Source of the DNA: Branchinecta lynchi
Taxonomy: Eukaryota; Arthropoda; Branchiopoda; Anostraca; Branchinectidae
Direction of reading: 5' to 3'
Length of the DNA: 64,000 bases
Assembly (NCBI GenBank): GCA_023053575.1
Contig: JAKZAP010000161.1
Coordinates: forward strand, 2,501-66,500
This document shows, piece after piece, positions 49,039 to 59,200 of this stretch (position 1 is its first letter; each line of letters opens with the position of its first letter). The translations under genes and the position numbers were made by a program. Below the pieces are notes generated by a model. It did not search any database and was not told the DNA's origin. It saw nothing but the letters and a program-made list of their open reading frames with translations.

Positions 49039-50040
49039 GATGAAACTTGGCAGGCATATCAGGAACCCAAAAAGTTTAAGTTGAAAATAGTCACTTTCCC
49101 GATCCGAGCATCCTGGGGGGAGTTGAGGGAGGGGGAATCCGGAATCTTGAGGTATTTATAACTTTTAAACGGGTGATCGGATCTTGAAATTCGGAAAGAC
49201 CTAGTTTCTCAGACGGCCCACTTAAAATCTGGACCGGATCCAGTGACTTTGGGGGAACCGGAAATCTTGGAAACACTTGAAGTGGAGGGAGCGGGATGAA
49301 AATTTGTTGAAGAGCCAGCACAAATCCTAGATACATCGTTGATACATAGCTGCTTCCTGATAAGCTAAGACGATGAAACTTGACAGGCGTATCAGGGACC
49401 CGACCGGACTGACTTGAAAATAGTTATTTCTCCAGTTCAACATCGTGGGGGGACTGCAGGGATGGGGAGTCTGGAATCTAGTGGCATATGCAGAACTTTC
49501 GAACGGGTGGTCGGATGTTGATAAAACTTGGCAAGTGAAAAGAGCTGTCGTCTCAGATGTTCCGTTTCAAGTCCAGACCGCATCCGATACTTGTTGGGGG
49601 AGTTGAGAGAAGGGGGATCCAGGAAAATACTATTCGATTCGAGTGAAACTTTATGGGTGGTAAGGACTGATGACCAAGATATGCAAAACAAGTATTTTCA
49701 TATAATATACACTAAAAGGGATTCGTCAGCTGTGATGCTTCTTGGCAAGGGTCCTCTTCAGGCTGTTAATCTTCTGGGCTAACGCTGGGGAAGGAAACGA
49801 ACCAGCAATAAATTACTGAAGTTTTTAACACGCACAAGAGACAAACAGATTGGCCGATTGGGATGAAAGTTAGCCAGTACCAAGTTTATGTGGCCTAAGT
49901 ATGCTGTTTGGCGTCAGGACCGGATTCGGCCACGTTTGGGGGGGTGGGGTGAAGGGGTTACCGGAAATTTGCAGATATGCTCCGATTTGAGTCAAATTTG
50001 ATGGGACAAATTTTGACCATATTAACTCATAGTATCATGG
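49039..50040 (+). repeat. Diverged ~333-bp repeat units in the intron
   Basis: The unit starts gatgaaacttggcagg at 49,039 and gatgaaacttgacagg at 49,372, a period of 333 bp. Both continue in the same order through tatcagg-acc, ttgaaaatagt, a G-rich ggggggag run, gaatc, then cgggtggtcggat and gtctcaga. A third, weaker copy begins near gggatgaaagttagcc at about 49,858 and keeps the ggaccggattcgg and gggggggtgggg parts. It looks like a fragment of a dispersed genomic repeat family and not coding sequence. Confidence 0.6.
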
Positions 50041-50072
50041 GTAACAGTAAACAGGAGAATTTCCTCTTTTAG

Positions 50073-50190
50073 GTACGTCCTTGGGATCGCCGAAAAAAAA
50101 CCCGTACCAGAGGCGAGAAAGCTCTACGAAGAAATCGAGGAGTCCGAGGGTCGCCCCCGAGCATGCAAGAAAGCACAGCAAGCTGCATAG
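50073..50190 (+). CDS. Terminal coding exon of the same unrecognised protein
   Basis: The exon starts after ttcctcttttag. Its first base completes the split arginine codon, and 38 further codons follow: YVLGIAEKKPVPEARKLYEE, then a charged tail rich in E, K and R ending KKAQQAA and the stop TAG at 50,188-50,190. Joined to the previous exon this gives 112 residues of C-terminal sequence. No AATAAA polyadenylation signal is obvious in the 400 bp downstream. The frame is intact, with no internal stop or frameshift, so the gene was functional until recently or still is. A charged lysine/glutamate tail is common in nucleic-acid-associated proteins, but I assign no function. Confidence 0.6.
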
Positions 50191-50220
50191 TTTTTCGAAG
50201 TTTTGAATTCGAAGTTTTAG

Positions 50221-50256
50221 TTTTTAATTGAGTTGGAGTTTTTAATTGAGTTGACT
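50221..50256 (+). repeat. Two-copy 18-bp tandem repeat after the stop codon
   Basis: tttttaattgagttggag is repeated once immediately downstream, the second copy ending ttgac. It lies 31 bp after the TAG stop in AT-rich sequence, a likely 3' untranslated region. Confidence 0.65.
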
Positions 50257-50317
50257 TGATAAATTTTGATAAGTTTTGCTTCAGTGTTAATTTTCAACAG
50301 GCAGGCTACGGAAGGTG

Positions 50318-50557
50318 GTAGTCCTAAAAAGGTCAGAAGTAACCCGGAAACGAGCTACGATAGACCGGAAACGGGCAGCGGGTAGCCGAAAACGGACTGC
50401 AGTGATCCTGAAACGGATTTTATAAATCCTAAAATGGTTTGGATTAGCCCACAATCGGACGAAAACGGACTGCAGTGATCCTAAAAAGGATTTTATAAAT
50501 CCTAAAATGGTCTGGATTAGCCCGAAATCGGACAGTATAAACCCGAAAACCAGCAGA
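50318..50557 (+). repeat. 21-bp degenerate minisatellite with a 73-bp duplication
   Basis: About 11.5 units of 20-21 bp follow the pattern rtar-cc-gaaa-cgg-. Examples start at 50,359 (gatagaccggaaacgggcagc), 50,401 and 50,537. Inside it, 50,388-50,460 and 50,461-50,533 are a 73-bp tandem duplication differing at a few bases. A minus-strand open frame over 50,287-50,568 exists because 21 is a multiple of 3; it is not supported as a gene. The core ccgaaaacgga also occurs near the left end at 47,591. Confidence 0.8.
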
Positions 50558-50639
50558 AAGCGATGCATATCACGCCGGTTCCGGCGAATTGCTCCCCAAA
50601 TACGGTGTGTCGTAACCCGCTAAGGGATCAATTACTGTT

Positions 50640-50890
50640 GCGCGGTAGTCCGAAGTCGATTTACGACAATCCTCATTGGGTTTACCAGGTCTCTCGTGCA
50701 TCGCTCCCACAACGGTTTACATGAATCCGCGACGTCTCCGAAAGAGGATTACAAAACCCCGTACCATCGCCACTCCGAAGTCGGTTTACTGTAAACCGTC
50801 TTAGGTGAAACGGGAGATCGAGGCGCAGTAAACCGATGTAGGATTACGGTAAACTGCCTGCGAGATACTGCGGTTTACACTGAACCGACG
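50640..50890. repeat. Right subterminal palindromes and short repeats
   Basis: CGGTTTACTGTAAACCG at 50,782-50,798 is a palindrome with 8-bp arms around one base. Further partial palindromes are cagtaaaccg...cggtaaactg (50,826-50,855) and cggtttacactgaaccg (50,871-50,887). The sequence ccgaagtcgRttta occurs at about 50,651 and 50,775. These mirror the left-end motifs. Confidence 0.65.
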
Positions 50891-50902
50891 TCGGAGAGAT
50901 TT

Positions 50903-50913
50903 TTTTTACAGTG
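50903..50913 (-). repeat. Right terminal inverted repeat of the element
   Basis: TTTTTACAGTG, the exact reverse complement of the left terminus. It is preceded by three more T residues. Confidence 0.85.
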
Positions 50914-50915
50914 TA
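50914..50915. repeat. Target-site duplication TA, right copy
   Basis: TA directly follows the right terminal repeat (acagtg then TA then gtggg), after which the array resumes in the same phase as the empty paralogue. Confidence 0.85.
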
Positions 50916-53239
50916 GTGGGAAAAACAACCTAGTGGGAAAACAAACCTTGTGAGAAAACAAACCTTTTCGGAAAACCAACCTTATGGGGAAAGAAACCCT
51001 GCGGGAAAACCAACCTTGGGAGAAAACAAACCTTGTGGGAAAACAAACCTAGTGGGAAAAAGAACCTGGTGGGAAAACAAACCTTGTGAGAAAACAAACC
51101 TTGTGGGAAAACCAACCTTATGGGGAAAGAAACCCTGCGGGAAAACCAACATTGTGGGAAAACAAACCTTGTGGGAAACCGAACCTTTTGGGAAAACCAA
51201 CACAGTGGGAAAACAAACCTTGTGAGAAAACAATCCTTGTGGGAAAACAAACCTTGTGGGGAAACAAACCTTGTGGGGAAACAAACCTTGTGGGAAAACT
51301 AACCTTTAGGAAAAAGAAACCCTGCGGGAAAACTAGCCTTGTGGGAAAACAAACCTTGTGGGAAAACAAACCTTGTGGGAAAACAAACCTTTTGGGAAAA
51401 CCAACCTTGCGGGAAAACCAACCTTGGGGGAAAACAAACCTTGTGGGAAAACAAACCTTGTGGGAAAACCAACCTAGTCGGAAAACAAACCTTGTGAGAA
51501 AACAAACCTTGTGGGAAAACCAACCTTATGGGGAAACAAACCCTGCGGGAAAACCAACCTTGTGGGAAAACCAACCTTGCGGGAAGGCGAACCTTTTGGG
51601 AAAACCAAGACAGTGGGAAATCAAACCTTGCGAGAAAACAATCCTTGTGGGAAAACAAACCTTGTGGGGAAACAAATCTTGTGGGGAAACAAACCTTGTG
51701 GGGAAAGAAACCTTGTGGGAAAGCGAACCTTTTGGGAAAACCAACACAGTGGGAAAACAAACCTTGTGGGAAAACAATCCTTGTGGGGAAACAAACCTTG
51801 TGAAAACAAACATTGTGTTAAATCAGACCTTGTGCGAAAACTAACCTTGCGGGAAAACCAACCTTGTGGGAAAACGAACCTTGTGGGAAAACCAACCTTG
51901 CGGGAAAACCAACCTTGGGGGAAAACAAACCTTGTGGGAAAACAAACCTTGTGGGAAAACCAACCTAGTGGGAAATACAACCTAGTGGGAAAACAGACCT
52001 TGTGAGAAAACAAACCTTGTCGAAAAACCAACCTTATGGGGAAAGAAACCCTGCGGGAAAACCAACCTTGGGGGAAAACAAACCTTGTGGGAAAACAAAC
52101 CTAGTAGGAAAAACAACCTAGTGGGAAAACAAACCTTGTGAGAAAACAAACCTTGTGGGAAAACCAACCTTATGGGGAAAGAAACCCTGCGGGAAAACCA
52201 ACCTTGTGGGAAAACCAACCTTGTGGGAAAGCGAACCTTTTGGGAAAACCAACACAGTGGGAAAACAAACCTTGTGAGAAAACAATCCTTGTGGGAAAAC
52301 AAACCTTGTGGGGAAACAAACCTTGTGGGGAAACAAACCTTGTGGGAAAACAAACCTTGTGGGAAAACAAACCTTATGGGGAAACAAACCTTATGGGAAA
52401 ACCAACCTTTTGGGAAAACCAACACAGTGGGAAAACAAACCTTGTGGGAAAACCAACCTTGCGGGAAAACCAACCTTGGGGGAAAACAAACCTTGTGGGA
52501 AAACAAACCTTGTGGGTAAACAAACCTAGTGGGAAAACAAACCTTGTGAGAAAACAATCCTTGTGGGAAAACAAACGTTGTGGGGAAACAAACCTTGCGG
52601 GAAAACTAACCTTGTGGGAAAACAAACCCTGCGGGAAAACCAACCTTGTGGGAAAACCAACCTTGTGGGGAAACAAACCTTGTGGGAAAACAAACCTTGT
52701 GGGAAAACAAACCTTGTGGGAAAACAAACCTTATGGGGAAACAAACCTTATGGGAAAACCAACCTTTTGGGAAAACCAACACAGTGGGAAAACAAACCTT
52801 GTGGGAAAACCAACCTTGCGGGAAAACCAACCTTGGGGGAAAACAAACCTTGTGGGAAAACAAACCTTGTGGGAAAACAAACCTTATGGGGAAACAAACC
52901 TTATGGGAAAACCAACCTTTTGGGAAAACCAACACAGTGGGAAAACAAACCTTGTGGGAAAACCAACCTTGCGGGAAAACCAACCTTGGGGGAAAACAAA
53001 CCTTGTGGGAAAACAAACCTTGTGGGTAAACAAACCTAGTGGGAAAACAAACCTTGTGAGAAAACAATCCTTGTGGGAAAACAAACGTTGTGGGGAAACA
53101 AACCTTGCGGGAAAACTAACCTTGTGGGAAAACAAACCCTGCGGGAAAACCAACCTTGTGGGAAAACCAACCTTGTGGGGAAACAAACCTTTCGGGAAAA
53201 CCAACCTTGTGGGAAAACTAACCTTTTGGGAAAATTAAC

Positions 53240-56200
53240 CCTGCGGGAAAACCAGCCTTGTGGGAAAACAAACCTTGTGGGAAAACAAACCTTGTGGGAA
53301 AACAAACCTTGTGGGAAAACAAACCTTATGGGGAAACAAACCTTATGGGAAAACCAACCTTTTGGGAAAACCAACACAGTGGGAAAACAAACCTTGTGGG
53401 AAAACCAACCTTGCGGGAAAACCAACCTTGGGGGAAAACAAACCTTGTGGGAAAACAAACCTTGTGGGTAAACAAACCTAGTGGGAAAACAAACCTTGTG
53501 AGAAAACAATCCTTGTGGGAAAACAAACGTTGTGGGGAAACAAACCTTGCGGGAAAACTAACCTTGTGGGAAAACAAACCCTGCGGGAAAACCAACCTTG
53601 TGGGAAAACCAACCTTGTGGGGAAACAAACCTTTCGGGAAAACCAACCTTGTGGGAAAACAAACCTTGTGGGAAAACAAACCTTGTGTTAAAACAAACCT
53701 TGTGGGAAAACAAACCTTGTGAGAAAACAAACCTTGTGGGAAAACCAACCTTATGGGAAAACAAACCTAGTGGGAAAAAAAACCTTGTGGGGAAACAAAC
53801 CTTTCGGGAAAACCAACCTTGTGGGAAAGCAAACCTTGTGGGAAAACAAACCTTGTGGGAAAACTAACCTTGTGAGAAAACAATCCTTGTGGGAAAACAA
53901 ACCTTGTGGGGAAACAAACCTTGTGGGGAAACAAACCTTGTGGGAAAACGAATCTTTTGGGAAAACAAACCCTGCGGGAAAACCAACCTTGTGGGAAAAC
54001 AAACCTTGTGGGAAAACAAACCTTGTGGGAAAACATACCTTATGGGGAAAGAAACCTTGTGGGAAAACTAACCTTGTGAGAAAACTAACCTTGTGGGAAA
54101 ACCAACCATGTGGGAAAACCAACCTAGAGGAAAAACAAATCTTGAGGGAAAACAAACCTAGTGGGAAAACAAACCTTGTGGGAAAACAAACCTTGTGGGA
54201 AAGACAACCTTATGGGAAAACCAAAACAGTGGGAAAAAAACCTTGTGAGAAAACAAACCTTGTGGGAAAACAAACCTTGTGGGGAAACAAACCTTGTAGG
54301 AAAACCAACCTTATGGGAAAACAAACCTAGTTCGAAAACAAACCTTGTGGGGAAACAAACCTAGTGGGAAAACAAACCTTGTGGGAAAACAAACGTTGTG
54401 TGGGGAAACAAACCTTGCGGGAAAACTAACCTTGTGGGAAAACAAACCCTGCGGGAAAACCAACCTTGTGGGAAAACCAACCTTGTGGGAAAACCAACCT
54501 TGCAGGAAAACCAACCTTGGGGGAAAACAAATCTTGTGGGAAAACAAACCTTGTGGGGAAACAAACCTAGTGGGAAAACAAACCTTGTGAGAAAACAATC
54601 CTTGTGGGAAAACAAACCTTGTGGGGAAACAAATCTTGCGTGAAAACTAACCTTGTTGGAAAACAATCCTTGTGGGAAAACTAACCTTGTGGGGAAACAA
54701 ACCTTGCGGGAAAACTAACCTTGTGGTAAAACAAACCCTGCGGGAAAACCGACCTTGTGGGAAAACCAACCTTGTGGGGAAACAAACCTTTCGGGTAAAC
54801 CAACCTTGTGGGAAAACAAACCTTGTGGGAAAACAAACCTTGTGGGAAAACAAACCTTGTGAGAAAACAAACCTTGTGGGGAAACAAATCTAGTGGGAAA
54901 ACAAACCTTGTGAGAAAACAAACCTTTTGGGAAAACCAACCTTATGGGAAAACAAACCTAGTGGGAAAACAAACCTTGTGGGGAAACAAACCTTTCGGGA
55001 AAACCAACCTTGTGGGAAAATAAACCTTGTGGGAAAACAAACCTTGTGGGAAAACAAACCTTGTGGAAAAACAAACCTTGTGGGGAAACAAAACTTTTGC
55101 GAAAACCAACCTTGCGGGAAAGCGAACCTTTTGGAAAAACCAACACAGTGGGAAAACAAAGCTTGTGGGAAAACTAACCTTGCGGGAAAACCAACCTTGG
55201 GGGAAAACGAACCTTGTGGGAAAACAAACCTTGTGGGAAAACCAACCTAGAAGGAAAAAAACAACCTAGTGGGAAAACAAACCTTGTGAGAAAACAAACC
55301 TTGTGGGAAAACCAACCTTATGGGGAAAGAAACCCTGCGGGAAAACCAACCTTGTGGGAAAACAAACCTTGTGGGAAAACCAACCTTGCGGGAAAACCAA
55401 CCTTGGGGGAAAACAAACCTTGTGGGAAAACAAACCTTGTGGGTAAACAAACCTAGTGGGAAAACAAACCTTGTGAGAAAACAATCCTTGTGGGAAAACA
55501 AACGTTGTGGGGAAACAAACCTTGCGGGAAAACTAACCTTGTGGGAAAACAAACCCTGCGGGAAAACCAACCTTGTGGGAAAACCAACCTTGTGGGGAAA
55601 CAAACCTTTCGGGAAAACCAACCTTGTGGGAAAACAAACCTTGTGGGAAAACAAACCTTGTGTTAAAACAAACCTTGTGGGAAAACAAACCTTGTGAGAA
55701 AACAAACCTTGTGGGAAAACCAACCTTATGGGAAAACAAACCTAGTGGGAAAAAAAACCTTGTGGGGAAACAAACCTTTCGGGAAAACCAACCTTGTGGG
55801 AAAGCAAACCTTGTGGGAAAACAAACCTTGTGGGAAAACTAACCTTGTGAGAAAACAATCCTTGTGGGAAAACAAACCTTGTGGGGAAACAAACCTTGTG
55901 GGGAAACAAACCTTGTGGGAAAACGAATCTTTTGGGAAAACAAACCCTGCGGGAAAACCAACCTTGTGGGAAAACAAACCTTGTGGGAAAACAAACCTTG
56001 TGGGAAAACATACCTTATGGGGAAAGAAACCTTGTGGGAAAACTAACCTTGTGAGAAAACTAACCTTGTGGGAAAACCAACCATGTGGGAAAACCAACCT
56101 AGAGGAAAAACAAATCTTGAGGGAAAACAAACCTAGTGGGAAAACAAACCTTGTGGGAAAACAAACCTTGTGGGAAAGACAACCTTATGGGAAAACCAAA

Positions 56201-59200
56201 ACAGTGGGAAAAAAACCTTGTGAGAAAACAAACCTTGTGGGAAAACAAACCTTGTGGGGAAACAAACCTTGTAGGAAAACCAACCTTATGGGAAAACAAA
56301 CCTAGTTCGAAAACAAACCTTGTGGGGAAACAAACCTAGTGGGAAAACAAACCTTGTGGGGAAACAAACTTTTCGGGAAAACCAACCTTGTGGGAAAACA
56401 AACCTTGCGTGAAAACCAACCTTGTGTTAAAACAGACCTTGTGGGAAAACTAACCTTGCGGGAAAACCAACCGTGTGGGAAAACCAACCTTGTGGGAAAA
56501 CCAACCTTGCAGGAAAACCAACCTTGGGGGAAAACAAATCTTGTGGGAAAACAAACCTTGTGGGGAAACAAACCTAGTGGGAAAACAAACCTTGTGAGAA
56601 AACAATCCTTGTGGGAAAACAAACCTAGTGGGAAAACAAACCTTGTGGGTAAACAAACCTAGTGGGAAAACAAACCTTGTGAGAAAACAATCCTTGTGGG
56701 AAAACAAACGTTGTGGGGAAACAAACCTTGCGGGAAAACTAACCTTGTGGGAAAACAAACCCTGCGGGAAAACCAACCTTGTGGGAAAACCAACCTTGTG
56801 GGGAAACAAACCTTATGGGAAAACAAACCTAGTTCGAAAACAAACCTTGTGGGGAAACAAACCTAGTGGGAAAACAAACCTTGTGGGTAAACAAACCTAG
56901 TGGGAAAACAAACCTTGTGAGAAAACAATCCTTGTGGGAAAACAAACGTTGTGGGGAAACAAACCTTGCGGGAAAACTAACCTTGTGGGAAAACAAACCC
57001 TGCGGCAAAACCAACCTTGTGGGAAAACCAACCTTGTGGGGAAACAAACCTTTCGGGAAAACCAACCTTGTGGGAAAACTAACCTTTTGGGAAAATTAAC
57101 CCTGCGGGAAAACCAGCCTTGTGGGAAAACAAACCTTGTGGGAAAACAAACCTTGTGGGAAAACAAACCTTGTGGGAAAACAAACCTTATGGGGAAACAA
57201 ACCTTATGGGAAAACCAACCTTTTGGGAAAACCAACACAGTGGGAAAACAAACCTTGTGGGAAAACCAACCTTGCGGGAAAACCAACCTTGGGGGAAAAC
57301 AAACCTTGTGGGAAAACAAACCTTGTGGGTAAACAAACCTAGTGGGAAAACAAACCTTGTGAGAAAACAATCCTTGTGGGAAAACAAACGTTGTGGGGAA
57401 ACAAACCTTGCGGGAAAACTAACCTTGTGGGAAAACAAACCCTGCGGGAAAACCAACCTTGTGGGAAAACCAACCTTGTGGGGAAACAAACCTTTCGGGA
57501 AAACCAACCTTGTGGGAAAACAAACCTTGTGGGAAAACAAACCTTGTGTTAAAACAAACCTTGTGGGAAAACAAACCTTGTGAGAAAACAAACCTTGTGG
57601 GAAAACCAACCTTATGGGAAAACAAACCTAGTGGGAAAAAAAACCTTGTGGGGAAACAAACCTTTCGGGAAAACCAACCTTGTGGGAAAGCAAACCTTGT
57701 GGGAAAACAAACCTTGTGGGAAAACTAACCTTGTGAGAAAACAATCCTTGTGGGAAAACAAACCTTGTGGGGAAACAAACCTTGTGGGGAAACAAACCTT
57801 GTGGGAAAACGAATCTTTTGGGAAAACAAACCCTGCGGGAAAACCAACCTTGTGGGAAAACAAACCTTGTGGGAAAACAAACCTTGTGGGAAAACATACC
57901 TTATGGGGAAAGAAACCTTGTGGGAAAACTAACCTTGTGAGAAAACTAACCTTGTGGGAAAACCAACCATGTGGGAAAACCAACCTAGAGGAAAAACAAA
58001 TCTTGAGGGAAAACAAACCTAGTGGGAAAACAAACCTTGTGGGAAAACAAACCTTGTGGGAAAGACAACCTTATGGGAAAACCAAAACAGTGGGAAAAAA
58101 ACCTTGTGAGAAAACAAACCTTGTGGGAAAACAAACCTTGTGGGGAAACAAACCTTGTAGGAAAACCAACCTTATGGGAAAACAAACCTAGTTCGAAAAC
58201 AAACCTTGTGGGGAAACAAACCTAGTGGGAAAACAAACCTTGTGGGGAAACAAACTTTTCGGGAAAACCAACCTTGTGGGAAAACAAACCTTGCGTGAAA
58301 ACCAACCTTGTGTTAAAACAGACCTTGTGGGAAAACTAACCTTGCGGGAAAACCAACCGTGTGGGAAAACCAACCTTGTGGGAAAACCAACCTTGCAGGA
58401 AAACCAACCTTGGGGGAAAACAAATCTTGTGGGAAAACAAACCTTGTGGGGAAACAAACCTAGTGGGAAAACAAACCTTGTGAGAAAACAATCCTTGTGG
58501 GAAAACAAACCTTGTGGGGAAACAAATCTTGCGTGAAAACTAACCTTGTTGGAAAACAATCCTTGTGGGAAAACTAACCTTGTGGGGAAACAAACCTTGC
58601 GGGAAAACTAACCTTGTGGTAAAACAAACCCTGCGGGAAAACCGACCTTGTGGGAAAACCAACCTTGTGGGGAAACAAACCTTTCGGGTAAACCAACCTT
58701 GTGGGAAAACAAACCTTGTGGGAAAACAAACCTTGTGGGAAAACAAACCTTGTGAGAAAACAAACCTTGTGGGGAAACAAATCTAGTGGGAAAACAAACC
58801 TTGTGAGAAAACAAACCTTTTGGGAAAACCAACCTTATGGGAAAACAAACCTAGTGGGAAAACAAACCTTGTGGGGAAACAAACCTTTCGGGAAAACCAA
58901 CCTTGTGGGAAAACAAACCTTGTGGGAAAACAAACCTTGTGGGAAAACAAACCTTGTGGAAAAACAAACCTTGTGGGGAAACAAAACTTTTGCGAAAACC
59001 AACCTTGCGGGAAAGCGAACCTTTTGGAAAAACCAACACAGTGGGAAAACAAAGCTTGTGGGAAAACTAACCTTGCGGGAAAACCAACCTTGGGGGAAAA
59101 CGAACCTTGTGGGAAAACAAACCTTGTGGGAAAACCAACCTAGTGAGAAAAACAACCTAGTGGGAAAACAAACCTTGTGAGAAAACAAACCTTGTGGGAA

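Larger units (their letters stand above)
48843..50072 (+). other. Inferred intron (GT-AG), 1,230 bp
   Basis: It begins GTAAAGT and ends ttcctcttttag. Removing it joins two open frames without a stop. It is filled with repeated sequence: a short hairpin at 48,929 and diverged ~333-bp units at 49,039 and 49,372, with a partial third from about 49,858. Open frames inside it, such as 49,528-49,782 on the plus strand, follow these repeats and are not supported as genes. Confidence 0.6.
47297..50913 (+). mobile_element. 3,617-bp DNA transposon inserted in the satellite
   Basis: The ends are 11-bp perfect inverted repeats, CACTGTAAAAA, flanked by TA on both sides. The empty paralogue at 63,050 has a single TA at the equivalent place, so TA is the target-site duplication. 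TA duplication is typical of the Tc1/mariner superfamily, but the terminal sequence alone does not assign a family. I recognise no transposase or DDE/D catalytic domain in the interior. The coding exons near 48.6 and 50.1 kb belong to an unrecognised protein, so it may be non-autonomous, a gene-capturing element, or an autonomous element of a family I do not recognise. Composition and sequence are wholly unlike the 17-bp array. Confidence 0.85.

Noticed and set aside
49528..49782. 84-codon plus-strand open frame within the intron.
   Set aside because: It overlaps the diverged 333-bp repeat and has no start or splice support.
50287..50568. 93-codon minus-strand open frame with a repeated RFR-type pattern.
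   Set aside because: It is explained by the 21-bp minisatellite, whose period is a multiple of three.
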